Positions 8,022-15,822 of a stretch of 21,899 nt of DNA are shown here, piece after piece. Position 1 is the stretch's first letter. Every line of letters begins with the position of its first letter. The translations under genes and the position numbers were made by a program. The notes beneath the pieces are model-generated. The model was not told the origin of the DNA. It was given only the letters and a program-made list of their open reading frames with translations, and searched no databases. Source of the DNA: a virus; IMG/VR virus record IMGVR_UViG_3300010885_008494, positions 1 through 21,899 of that record, one strand, 5' to 3'.

Positions 8022-8025
8022 ATAT
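8018..8025 (+). promoter_or_regulatory. T4-like late promoter candidate (CTAAATAT)
   Basis: CTAAATAT overlaps the stop codon of the preceding gene and lies 24 bases before the ATG at 8050. CTAAATA is a known variant of the late box in T4-like cyanophages. The distance leaves room for a transcription start and the purine-rich Shine-Dalgarno region (ATAACGGAG) before the ATG. It would allow separate late transcription of the 467-residue gene and those after it. The box is short and AT-rich, so confidence is moderate. Confidence 0.45.
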
Positions 8026-8049
8026 ATAACAAGATAACGGAGTATACTC

Positions 8050-9453
8050 ATGCCAGCAGAATTAGACCAAATGAACCCAGGAATGGATCAAATAGACAGC
8101 CCAGAAATGGACCAAGACGCACAAGATTATTCACAGCCAGATGGCGGACATGATCGTGAAGGTGCTATGGCCAAAGCTGACTTATACAAATTGGCTACAT
8201 ATTCACACAAATTATTCAAGCAATTACATGACAACGATCAAATGGAAGCATGGGTGCAAGCTAAAATTACCAAGGCTGCCGATTACATTGCATCAGTATA
8301 CCACTATCTAGAATATGAAATGAAGTTCAGCGAGTACGGACATCATTTGGACAATAGCGACACACTAAGTGAAGGACAAAAAATGAAATTCCAAGAAATA
8401 TTAGCAGAAGCCAAAGACAAGATGAAAGATCTCAAAAAGAGCCAAGCTGAAAAAATGAAGGGCAAGAAAGTTGAAGAAGGCATCTTGAGTGGTGGCGAAC
8501 GTGCTTGTGCAGAGTGTAACGGTACTGGCATGGTATACGAAGAGCCGAAGCCAATTCCTGATCATGTTAAAGGCAAAGTTGCCAAATATAACACAATGAT
8601 GAAGGCTACCAAGGCCGCTCACAAACGCATGGATGCCAACAACAACGGCATTCCAGACGATGAAGAGATGGACGAAGAGTTCGATGACAAATCCAAAGTT
8701 GGCGACACATTTAAAACTAAAACAGGTGTAGCAACAAAAACCGATAAAGGTGTTAAGCACACCAACACCAGTTACAAAGATGACGGTGAAGCAGAAGAAA
8801 AGTCAGGCAAGGGCATTAAGAGTCATGCCAAAGCACAATCGGCTGCCGAGAAGAAAGAAAAGGCTCCTGCACAAAAGCAAAGTCCTAAGAGTGCTAAGAC
8901 TTGGGGAATGAAAGACGGTGAAAAGTTTGACAACCGTGACAAGCAGAAAGATGAATCAGTTGCTGAAGGCAAAAAGAAAGGTGATGGCAACTTGGCCAAC
9001 AATGCCAAACCCTATGACAAAATCACACGTGGTGATGTTATTGCCGGACGTCTTGGAAAAGATGAAAAAGGCGGCAAGTCTGTTAAAGAAGCCGCACCAA
9101 GTGCAGGTCTAAGCAAAGAAAAAAAGTCTGCTACTGTTAAAGCTGCCAAAGCAGGTAAAGATATTGGAAAGCCAGGTAAAGGTTTTGCTAAACTAGCTAA
9201 GAAAGCTGGTGGTGGTGAAAAAGGTGAAAAGATTGCCGCTGCCGCTATGTGGAAAAACATCAAAGAAACTACTGCGTACATTGAAGAGAAAAAAAATCTT
9301 CCAGGCAAGCAAGAAAAGATCGATGTCGCTGAACCGAAAGGTAAAATTGATGGTAAGGACTTTGCCGCATTACGTGCAGGCAAGAAAGAAACTGTTAAAG
9401 AATCAGTAGATTTAGATCGTATGAAAGCACTAATGCAACGTCTTAATGGATAA
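8050..9453 (+). CDS. Lys-rich virion or core-type protein with multiple processing-like motifs (467 aa)
   Basis: The 467-residue protein has a helical N-terminal domain (about residues 40-97, including AKADLYKLATYSHKLFKQLH and YHYLEYEMKFSEYG), a type I recall from T4-like marine phage virion proteins. A CAECNGTG motif at 153-160 looks like a single DnaJ-style zinc half-site. DANNNGIPDDEE at 195-206 resembles a calcium-binding loop of the thrombospondin type-3 kind. From 215 onward it is low complexity, very rich in Lys, Ala, Gly and Glu, and probably disordered. Hydrophobic-x-Glu-small steps recur (LAE-A at 118-121, VEE-G at 141-144, VAE-G at 304-307, VKE-A at 345-348, VKE-S at 449-452), which suggests repeated cleavage by a gp21-type protease. 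It resembles a scaffold-core or internal protein more than an enzyme. Confidence 0.8.
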   Translation: MPAELDQMNPGMDQIDSPEMDQDAQDYSQPDGGHDREGAMAKADLYKLATYSHKLFKQLHDNDQMEAWVQAKITKAADYIASVYHYLEYEMKFSEYGHHLDNSDTLSEGQKMKFQEILAEAKDKMKDLKKSQAEKMKGKKVEEGILSGGERACAECNGTGMVYEEPKPIPDHVKGKVAKYNTMMKATKAAHKRMDANNNGIPDDEEMDEEFDDKSKVGDTFKTKTGVATKTDKGVKHTNTSYKDDGEAEEKSGKGIKSHAKAQSAAEKKEKAPAQKQSPKSAKTWGMKDGEKFDNRDKQKDESVAEGKKKGDGNLANNAKPYDKITRGDVIAGRLGKDEKGGKSVKEAAPSAGLSKEKKSATVKAAKAGKDIGKPGKGFAKLAKKAGGGEKGEKIAAAAMWKNIKETTAYIEEKKNLPGKQEKIDVAEPKGKIDGKDFAALRAGKKETVKESVDLDRMKALMQRLNG

Positions 9454-9457
9454 TTAT

Positions 9458-9880
9458 ATGGGATTTGCAGAACAACTATTAAGAGAGTTTGTTGAACAAG
9501 GCATAATCGACGAAGCTCCTATGAGTGATGAACAGTTAAGTGCATACTATACTGATCAGTTGACCAAGATGATGGCCACTGCCACACAGCCTTGGGAAAA
9601 AGCACAACTAATGGCTAGATTAGAAAATGTAAAACAAGGCGATCGTCCTCGATCAGCCAACGGTGGTCCTATTCCAATGTTGCCGCCGGCAGAATGGGAG
9701 CAAAAAACCGATCCTAAAATTGTACTACGCATTGTAGGAGTTAACGGTGCTGGTCTAAGTCCAAAATTCCAACAGGATCATAGTAGTTGGTTTGGCCAAC
9801 AGGCTACACGCATGGGATTGGAAGAAAGTACTGAATTAAATCATATCAAGAGTCTGGTTACAAAACTATCAGGAAACTAA
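9458..9880 (+). CDS. Phage protein of unknown function (140 aa)
   Basis: The frame also has an ATG at 9446, overlapping the end of the previous gene by eight bases and adding MDNY. The ATG at 9458 is preferred slightly because a GGA lies seven bases upstream. The product begins MGFAEQLLREFVEQGIIDEAP, again an amphipathic helix followed by a gp21-like IDE-A step. The middle is rich in Met, Gln and Pro (PIPMLPPAEWEQK), then come an ILRIVG-type strand and a C-terminal helix. No enzyme motif is visible. Its place between two virion-type genes suggests a minor internal or structural protein. Confidence 0.77.
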   Translation: MGFAEQLLREFVEQGIIDEAPMSDEQLSAYYTDQLTKMMATATQPWEKAQLMARLENVKQGDRPRSANGGPIPMLPPAEWEQKTDPKIVLRIVGVNGAGLSPKFQQDHSSWFGQQATRMGLEESTELNHIKSLVTKLSGN

Positions 9881-9882
9881 AC

Positions 9883-11961
9883 ATGGACATGAAACGCATA
9901 TTACAAGCGTTAGACCATGCAGAAACAAAACCCGTAGTTGGTCAGGACGACATGAAAAAATTCCTTCAAGTTGTAACTGAAGGAGCAAGTCCTCACAAGG
10001 TTGCATTACCAGTACAAATGGCCATGCAACACTATCAAGAGTCTCAACCTCAACAACCAATTATTAAAAGTCCTATCAAGACCAGTGTTCGAAAGTTCTT
10101 TAAAGAAGTAGAAGTTGAACATACAGATAAAATGGCAGAAAAGAAACAGTTATTACGACAATATAGTCAAACTATTGCTGAACGTGTATTGATGAGAGAG
10201 TTTAAAGAACGTCCGGACGATGAAAGTAACTTTGTGTACAAAGGTGATAATCCCAATGTCAAAGGTGCATTAGCAAAAGCTAGAACTCAGGCAGCTGGTG
10301 CAGACGATGATTTTGAAGCATTGATCATAAACAGTGATCGTGTTGCTACTAATTTAGAAAAAGCCCAAGATCAAATAACACGTCAGCAAGAGCGAGAAGA
10401 TGAACTAACTGATATACTGAGTGCAGCCGAAACTCGATTTAGAGAATTAAACGCCAAAGTTGCCGCAGGCGAAATCAACGATCAGGATGTGGCTACTGCA
10501 CAGGCTGCCCAAGAAATTGAAAAAGATGTAGATCATGCAAAAGCACAAGTAGGGCAAGATAGCGGGCATCAAGAAAAAACTTCTAAAACTAAAGCCGCAG
10601 ATAAAATTAAAGAACCCGAGATTAAAAAGTCTACTAATCAAAACCCTACTGTTAAAAAAGCTAGTACTAAAGATGCAGGAGCCGCCATTGATAAAATGGC
10701 TAGAATTAAAACACCCACGCCTAAAGTCAATACCAAACCCGCTGGTGCCGCAATTGATAACATGGTTAGAACTCCGGTTGCACAAACTGCACCTGCAGAT
10801 ACATCAGCCAATCCTGGTTTTCCCTTTGATACTTTTGCACATACAGCTAATACTATTAGGAACATGGCAAAACCTGACAATCCTAACCTAGTTCCAGACA
10901 AGCCGGTTAAAGATCCAAATCAACTTAATTTGGATTTAAAAAGGAAATCTACTCCAAAAGGAGTACAAAGTGCTGGCAGAAATTCGAAGGCATCGTCTAC
11001 TCCCAAAGATTTGCCAAAACCTAATCCTGCAGAGATTGCTTCTGCATTATATAAACGACTAGGCGAACCAATCCCTAAAGCTACTAAGAAGATTGACCCG
11101 TTCGCTAGTGTTGATAAAAACTTTGGTTCTCTCGAGGAACCCGCTATGCAAGCTGAGAATCACTACAACCAAGACGCCAATGATCAACAGTTGCCAGTGG
11201 ACCAACCCCAACCAGCACAGCAACCTGCACAAGATATACAACAACCTGCACAATATACTGATCCTCAAAATCAAAAACGTAACGAAATTGACTCAAACTT
11301 TCTTATAATTAGAAGAGGGTTAAAAAATCATTTACCTAGAGTAGATATTCATATAAATGGTGAAGGTATTACCGTGTACAGGTCACAGATGTATGCATTA
11401 ATACAAACATTAGGTCATATTAACAATCCCAAAACAGCACACGAAAGACGTGATAAAATTTTAAGTAGTGCGGTTGAATGGTTTGACTGGGTTGAAAGTA
11501 CCCCTACAAGGAAATGGATCGGACATTTTGACAATTGGTGGAAGAAAGAACAACGCCGAGCCAAAACGGCAAGATTACAAGCAACTGGCACTCAAGAATT
11601 GCCATTACACGAAACTGTACTAAATTATCTAGCAACTAAAGAAGGATTCCCCAATTGGATCGAAGCCAAGAAGATTTTAGACGAATCTGAATTTGTCAGC
11701 TTGGTACACCGTGCTTCCAAGTTGATTCACCAATTAAAAGAAAATGAAATCTCGGGACACAGCATGGGTTTCAAACCAGGGCCCGGCAGTCCTGGCATGC
11801 AAAGCAACGCACCGGATGGTGGGCATCTTGGCCTGGGTGAAAAAATGGGTGCAAAGAAAACTTTAAAGAACAACAATCCTTGCTGGACTGGTTACAAGCC
11901 AGTAGGTACCAAAAAGAAAGGCAGCCGTACTGTTCCCAATTGCGTTCCAAATAAAAAATAA
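9883..11961 (+). CDS. Large low-complexity virion-type protein (692 aa)
   Basis: The ATG at 9883 has an AGGA eight bases upstream; an in-frame ATG at 9889 is also possible. Residues 1-52 (including KKFLQVVTEGASPHKVALPV) match a type of N-terminus I recall from T4-like marine phages, with a VTE-G processing-like step at 31-34. Residues 150-225 are a likely coiled coil. A 14-residue unit (AGAAIDKMARIKTP and AGAAIDNMVRTPVA) repeats at 265-278 and 287-300. Residues 435-465 are rich in Gln and Pro. A Trp-rich folded region spans about 470-625. The tail has PCWTGYKPVG and VPNCVPNKK, with C667 and C687, a cysteine-paired ending that I recall from other T4-like phage proteins. The function is unknown; a structural or packaged internal role is likely. 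Confidence 0.8.
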   Translation: MDMKRILQALDHAETKPVVGQDDMKKFLQVVTEGASPHKVALPVQMAMQHYQESQPQQPIIKSPIKTSVRKFFKEVEVEHTDKMAEKKQLLRQYSQTIAERVLMREFKERPDDESNFVYKGDNPNVKGALAKARTQAAGADDDFEALIINSDRVATNLEKAQDQITRQQEREDELTDILSAAETRFRELNAKVAAGEINDQDVATAQAAQEIEKDVDHAKAQVGQDSGHQEKTSKTKAADKIKEPEIKKSTNQNPTVKKASTKDAGAAIDKMARIKTPTPKVNTKPAGAAIDNMVRTPVAQTAPADTSANPGFPFDTFAHTANTIRNMAKPDNPNLVPDKPVKDPNQLNLDLKRKSTPKGVQSAGRNSKASSTPKDLPKPNPAEIASALYKRLGEPIPKATKKIDPFASVDKNFGSLEEPAMQAENHYNQDANDQQLPVDQPQPAQQPAQDIQQPAQYTDPQNQKRNEIDSNFLIIRRGLKNHLPRVDIHINGEGITVYRSQMYALIQTLGHINNPKTAHERRDKILSSAVEWFDWVESTPTRKWIGHFDNWWKKEQRRAKTARLQATGTQELPLHETVLNYLATKEGFPNWIEAKKILDESEFVSLVHRASKLIHQLKENEISGHSMGFKPGPGSPGMQSNAPDGGHLGLGEKMGAKKTLKNNNPCWTGYKPVGTKKKGSRTVPNCVPNKK
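10675..10782 (+). repeat. Imperfect tandem repeat within the 692-aa gene
   Basis: Two copies of a 14-codon unit lie 66 bases apart start to start. They encode AGAAIDKMARIKTP and AGAAIDNMVRTPVA. The codons differ between copies, so the duplication is old or under selection at the protein level. It falls in a Lys/Thr/Pro-rich linker between the predicted coiled coil and the folded C-terminal region. Confidence 0.7.
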
Positions 11962-11982
11962 TTGGAATAATAAAAATTTTTT
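11945..11982 (+). terminator. Weak intrinsic terminator candidate
   Basis: TTCCAA (11945-11950) and TTGGAA (11962-11967) can form a 6-bp stem with an 11-base loop. The stem overlaps the end of the 692-residue gene, and a run of six T follows at 11977-11982. The stem is AT-rich and the T-run starts nine bases after it, so efficiency is doubtful. The site lies just upstream of a sigma-70-type promoter, where a transcription boundary would make sense. Confidence 0.3.
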
Positions 11983-11987
11983 ACCTG

Positions 11988-12016
11988 TTGCATTTGCACG
12001 ATAAGTAGTGTATAAT
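11988..12016 (+). promoter_or_regulatory. Sigma-70-type promoter upstream of dsbA
   Basis: TTGCAT at 11988-11993 and TATAAT at 12011-12016 are separated by exactly 17 bases. The -10 box is a perfect consensus and the -35 box matches at four of six positions. The site is in the only real gap between the virion block and the replication genes. The gene start at 12038 follows an AGGAG Shine-Dalgarno at 12026-12030. Host RNA polymerase, or the host enzyme modified early in infection, would be expected to use it, making dsbA and perhaps the polymerase early or middle genes. Confidence 0.75.
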
Positions 12017-12037
12017 AGGCAATATAGGAGATAATTT

Positions 12038-12295
12038 ATGTCAGGACGTTCATACGGTGCAGAAGAAAAGGCAAAATTGGAAAGACTCATCGCAGAAGGC
12101 TCAACAGTACTTCGCGAAGTAGAGGACCTTTCAGAAGGCTTGAAAGAAACAGTCAAGGCAGTTGCAGAAGAATTGCAGATCAAACCCAGCGTTATCAATC
12201 GAGCTATCAAGATTGCACACAAAGGCGATTGGCAGAGTCACAATGAAGATTGGGCTGAAATTGAAGCAATTTTAGATATCACAAAACGTATCTAA
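12038..12295 (+). CDS. dsbA: DsbA-type double-stranded DNA-binding protein, late transcription factor
   Basis: The 85-residue product is close in length to T4 DsbA (89). It has the same layout: a charged N-terminal helix (EEKAKLERLIAEG), a central helix pair (LSEGLKETVKAVAEELQIKP) and a C-terminal acidic helix (DWAEIEAILDITKRI). T4 DsbA binds double-stranded DNA and stimulates late-promoter transcription. The pattern of LERLI, DL, AVAEEL, KP and ILDIT agrees with the DsbA proteins of marine T4-like phages as I remember them; identity to T4 itself is low. It is preceded by the sigma-70-type promoter at 11988-12016 and followed by a late-type box in the polymerase leader. Confidence 0.8.
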   Translation: MSGRSYGAEEKAKLERLIAEGSTVLREVEDLSEGLKETVKAVAEELQIKPSVINRAIKIAHKGDWQSHNEDWAEIEAILDITKRI

Positions 12296-12303
12296 TAAAT
12301 ACT
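12294..12303 (+). promoter_or_regulatory. T4-like late promoter candidate (AATAAATACT)
   Basis: AATAAATACT overlaps the stop codon of dsbA and lies 71 bases upstream of the polymerase ATG. It shares nine of ten bases with the box at 2984-2993. If active it would put the polymerase leader, with its two hairpins, near the 5' end of a late transcript. The same AT-rich string can occur by chance, but its recurrence in gaps between genes supports a role. Confidence 0.4.
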
Positions 12304-12317
12304 AAAGAGAAAGGTCG

Positions 12318-12362
12318 GCGGGCCATAAACCGCATGAAGGTATTTGCAAGCCGTAAATTGCA
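12318..12362 (+). promoter_or_regulatory. Tandem hairpins in the polymerase leader, candidate gp43 translational operator
   Basis: Hairpin 1 has a 4-bp stem GCGG (12318-12321) / CCGC (12330-12333) around the 8-base loop GCCATAAA. Hairpin 2 has a 5-bp stem TGCAA (12345-12349) / TTGCA (12358-12362) around the 8-base loop GCCGTAAA. The loops differ at one base while the stems are unrelated. Hairpin 2 ends three bases before the Shine-Dalgarno GGAG (12366-12369) of the polymerase gene. The T4 gp43 operator is likewise an 18-base hairpin with a 5-bp stem and 8-base loop beside the Shine-Dalgarno, to which gp43 binds to repress its own translation. The loop sequence differs from T4. Confidence 0.6.
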
Positions 12363-12374
12363 TATGGAGAACTA

Positions 12375-15044
12375 ATGAGCTATGTAGATGCATGGTTTGA
12401 CCGTGATAACGATGTTATCAAGATTGTCGAACGCAACAAGAAAGGTGAACGTGAGTTTCGTGACATACCTGTCAAACACACATTTTACGTAAAAGACCCT
12501 CGCGGCAAATATCAATCAATCTACGGCGATCAACTCACCAAGATTGTCTGTAAGAATACCAAAGAACTCCGTAAAGAACAAGCCATTAACAGTGGCAAGG
12601 AACTGTACGAGAGTGATATCAATCCCATATTTTCCACACTGAGTGAACACTATCTCAATCAGGATCCTCCCAAACTGAATGTGGCATTTTTCGACATTGA
12701 GGTAGACTTCGATCCAGAACGTGGTTATGCAAGTCCCGACGATGCGTTCATGCCAATCACCGCTATTGCTGTGTACTTGCAGTGGATGGAAACAATGGTA
12801 TGTTTGGCCATTCCTCCTAAAGGTCTAGAAATGGATGCAGCCAAGGAAATGGTCAAAGACTTTCCCAACACATATTTGTTTGATAACGAAGCAGACTTGT
12901 TGGATATGTTTTTAGATCTGATCAAGGATGTGGACGTTATCAGTGGATGGAACAGCGAAGGGTTTGATATTCCATACACTACCAATCGCGTGATCAAAGC
13001 CTTGAGCAAAGAAGATACCAGACGATTTTGTCTGTTTAATCAATTTCCCAAGCGTCGTGAATATGAAAAATTTGGCCGTAACAGTGTAACCTATGACTAT
13101 ATTGGTCGTGTACACTTGGATTATCTTGAACTGTATCGCAAGTACACCTACGAAGAACGCCACACGTATAGGCTGGATGCCATTGCTGAATACGAGCTGG
13201 GCCAGCGCAAAACCCAATACGAAGGCACCTTGGACCAACTGTACAACAATGACTTTCGAACATTTGTTGAATACAACATCAATGACTGCAAACTGTTGGA
13301 CGACTTAGACAAGAAATTAAAATTCATGGATCTAGCCAACACACTGGCACATGAAAATACTGTGCTGTTACAAACCACGATGGGTGCTGTGGCTGTTACT
13401 GAACAGGCTATTATTAACGAATGCCATCGCAGAAGCATGCAGGTTCCCAATCGTGTCAAGATGAGTGAACGTGAAGATCTCGAAGGTGCGGCTGGTGCCT
13501 ATGTTGCTCATCCCAAAGAAGGAATTCAAGACTGGGTTGGTAGCTTGGATATCAACAGTCTATATCCCAGTGCGATTCGTGCGCTCAACATGGGTCCAGA
13601 AACCATTGTTGGGCAGTTGCGTCAAACAATGACCGAAGAATTTATTGAAACACAGATGGCCAAGAATAAATCGTTTGCGGCCGCTTGGGAAGGTAAATTT
13701 GGCACTCATGAATACGAAGCAGTTATGAGCCAAGAGATAGGTACGGACATCACTATCGATTGGGAAAATGGCGACGTTGATGTACTCAGTGCCGCAGAAG
13801 TGTATAGATTAATTTTTGAAAGTAACCAGCCCTGGATGCTTTCGGCAAATGGCACTATCTTCAGCCACGAAAATGAAGGTGTGATTCCGGGGCTACTTAA
13901 ACGCTGGTATGCAGAACGCAAAGAGATGCAGGCCAAACTAAAGGAGTCTATCAATGCAGGAAACAAAATCGAAGAAGAATACTGGGATAAGCGACAGCTT
14001 GTTAAGAAAATTAACCTTAATAGCTTGTATGGTGCTATTCTTAATAGCGGTTGCAGATTCTTTGATAAACGAATTGGACAATCAACAACGCTGGTCGGTC
14101 GCCAGATCGCAAAACATATGGCGTCCAAAGTGAATGAGATCATTACAGGTGACTACAATCACGTGGGCAAAGCAGTTATCTATGGCGATACTGACAGTTG
14201 TTATTTTTCAGCTTACAGCACACTGAAAAAAGATATTGATGCGGGACTTATTCCGTGGACCAAAGAAACTGTTATACAACTGTATGATCAAATCGGAGAA
14301 GAAGTCAACACAACATTTCCTCAATTCATGCTGGATGCATTTCATGTGCCTAAAACCCGTGGCGAAGTTATAAAAGCAGGTCGTGAAATTGTTGCTAGTA
14401 AAAGTTTGTTCATTACCAAAAAGCGTTATGCTGTGTTGTACTATGACAAAGAAGGCAAACGGGCAGACATAGATGGCAAGGCTGGCAAGATCAAGGCCAT
14501 GGGGCTAGATCTCAAGCGCAGTGATACTCCGGAATTTATTCAGAACTTTTTGAGTGATGTACTTGAAATGGTACTGATGGGTAAACCCGAGCAAGAAGTG
14601 TTAGATGCTATCAGTGAGTTCCGTATCAAATTTAAAGCTCGTCCTGGATGGGAAAAAGGCAGTCCTAAACGTGCCAACAATATTACCGAATACGGTGCCA
14701 AAGAAAAGAAACAGGGCAAGACCAATATGCCGGGGCATGTTCGTGCCAGCATCAACTGGAACATGCTCAAGCGCATGTACGATGACAAGTACAGCATGGC
14801 TATCACTGACGGTGCTAAAGTGATTGTGTGCAAACTCAAACCCAACCCGCTAGGCTTTACCAGTGTGGCATATCCGGTAGACGAACTACGATTGCCACAA
14901 TGGTTCAAGGACCTGCCGTTTGACCATGCTGAAATGGAAGCTACCATTATCGATAAGAAATTAGACAACTTGATCGGTGTGCTAAAATGGGATATCAATA
15001 GCACGGAAGAAAAGAACACATTCAACAGTTTATTTGAGTTTTAA
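12375..15044 (+). CDS. 43: T4 gp43-type family B DNA polymerase
   Basis: The 889-residue protein is the replicative polymerase and proofreading exonuclease. Exonuclease motifs are FFDIEVD (Exo I; D107, E109), SGWNSEGFDIPY (Exo II; 190-201, D198) and YNINDC (Exo III; Y300, D304). Polymerase motifs are SLDINSLYPS (A; D392), KKINLNSLYG (B; 544-553) and YGDTDS (C; D605, D607). The C-terminus TFNSLFEF corresponds to the clamp-binding tail of T4 and RB69 gp43. The start has GGAG five bases upstream and a structured leader (12318-12362). All catalytic residues I can check are present, so it should be fully active. It lies between dsbA and a dehydrogenase gene, with the sliding clamp two genes downstream. 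Confidence 0.98.
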   Translation: MSYVDAWFDRDNDVIKIVERNKKGEREFRDIPVKHTFYVKDPRGKYQSIYGDQLTKIVCKNTKELRKEQAINSGKELYESDINPIFSTLSEHYLNQDPPKLNVAFFDIEVDFDPERGYASPDDAFMPITAIAVYLQWMETMVCLAIPPKGLEMDAAKEMVKDFPNTYLFDNEADLLDMFLDLIKDVDVISGWNSEGFDIPYTTNRVIKALSKEDTRRFCLFNQFPKRREYEKFGRNSVTYDYIGRVHLDYLELYRKYTYEERHTYRLDAIAEYELGQRKTQYEGTLDQLYNNDFRTFVEYNINDCKLLDDLDKKLKFMDLANTLAHENTVLLQTTMGAVAVTEQAIINECHRRSMQVPNRVKMSEREDLEGAAGAYVAHPKEGIQDWVGSLDINSLYPSAIRALNMGPETIVGQLRQTMTEEFIETQMAKNKSFAAAWEGKFGTHEYEAVMSQEIGTDITIDWENGDVDVLSAAEVYRLIFESNQPWMLSANGTIFSHENEGVIPGLLKRWYAERKEMQAKLKESINAGNKIEEEYWDKRQLVKKINLNSLYGAILNSGCRFFDKRIGQSTTLVGRQIAKHMASKVNEIITGDYNHVGKAVIYGDTDSCYFSAYSTLKKDIDAGLIPWTKETVIQLYDQIGEEVNTTFPQFMLDAFHVPKTRGEVIKAGREIVASKSLFITKKRYAVLYYDKEGKRADIDGKAGKIKAMGLDLKRSDTPEFIQNFLSDVLEMVLMGKPEQEVLDAISEFRIKFKARPGWEKGSPKRANNITEYGAKEKKQGKTNMPGHVRASINWNMLKRMYDDKYSMAITDGAKVIVCKLKPNPLGFTSVAYPVDELRLPQWFKDLPFDHAEMEATIIDKKLDNLIGVLKWDINSTEEKNTFNSLFEF

Positions 15045-15045
15045 T

Positions 15046-15822
15046 ATGGAAATTATAATTGCAGGATATGGATTCGTTGGCAAGGCTGTTGGCCATGCTA
15101 TAGAAGGTAAAAATATCATACACATAGTTGATCCAAAAATTAACTATAACGTAGTTTCTGATTACAATTATGCAGAAGGTGTTATTATTTGCGTTGGAAC
15201 TCCCAGGAATCAATTTGGCGATTGTGACATTGGGCAGGTCACAAGTGTAATGGATACTGTGCCTGTACAGTTACCTGTGCTGATTAAATCAACCATTCCA
15301 CCCGACTATCTAGAAAAGATTTTAAAACTGTATCCGCACCATAGCATTTGTTACAGTCCAGAATTTCTACGTGCGGCCACCGCTGACACGGATTTTTTAA
15401 ATCAAGAAAACATGATTTTAGGTGGACACGATCCATTTGAAATATGGAGTACCTTGTTTAGGCTTGCATTGCCTAAACTCAAAACTATATTCTATTGTAC
15501 CATTGCAGAAGCCAGTATGTTAAAATATGCTACCAACACATTCTTAAGTGTCAAGGTAACATTTTTTAATCAGTTGTTTGACATGTGCCAAGCCAATAAT
15601 GTTAATTTTGATACTGTAATCAGTTTACTTAAATTAGACGACAGAATTGGAATGAGTCATATGCAAGTACCGGGCCCGGACGGAAGTCGTGGATTTGGAG
15701 GAAATTGCTTTCCGAAAGACACAGAAGCATTTGTTCATTTTGCTGATCGATCCACTGTGTCACACACATTGGTAGAATCGGCAATAAAATACAACAAAAA
15801 GATAAGAAAAATATTGACCTAG
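15046..15822 (+). CDS. UDP-glucose/GDP-mannose dehydrogenase-like protein, short form
   Basis: The ATG at 15046 is one base after the polymerase stop; a TTG at 15034 in the same frame is less likely because it lies inside the polymerase tail. The 258-residue product has a Rossmann GYGFVG at 7-12, SPEFLR at 104-109, the LKYATN helix with K160, and the catalytic-cysteine motif GGNCFPKD at 218-225 (C221). Enzymes of this family oxidise a nucleotide sugar to the uronic acid with two NAD+. Typical members are about 390-450 residues; this one stops shortly after the catalytic cysteine and lacks the C-terminal UDP-binding domain. It may need another subunit or use a different substrate. Position between polymerase and clamp hints at a role in nucleotide or DNA modification, but that is inference. 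Confidence 0.85.
   Translation: MEIIIAGYGFVGKAVGHAIEGKNIIHIVDPKINYNVVSDYNYAEGVIICVGTPRNQFGDCDIGQVTSVMDTVPVQLPVLIKSTIPPDYLEKILKLYPHHSICYSPEFLRAATADTDFLNQENMILGGHDPFEIWSTLFRLALPKLKTIFYCTIAEASMLKYATNTFLSVKVTFFNQLFDMCQANNVNFDTVISLLKLDDRIGMSHMQVPGPDGSRGFGGNCFPKDTEAFVHFADRSTVSHTLVESAIKYNKKIRKILT

Noticed and set aside
8506-8532. A DnaJ-type zinc finger domain
   Set aside because: Only one CxxCxGTG unit is present and there is no J-domain; four such units would be expected.
8401-9383. Several minus-strand frames opposite the Lys-rich gene
   Set aside because: They are Phe- and Leu-rich antisense products of Lys- and Glu-rich codons and have no independent start signals.
12296-12374. tRNA or small RNA gene in the polymerase leader
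   Set aside because: The gap is 79 bases but has no cloverleaf, no T-loop consensus and no acceptor stem; the two small hairpins explain its structure better.
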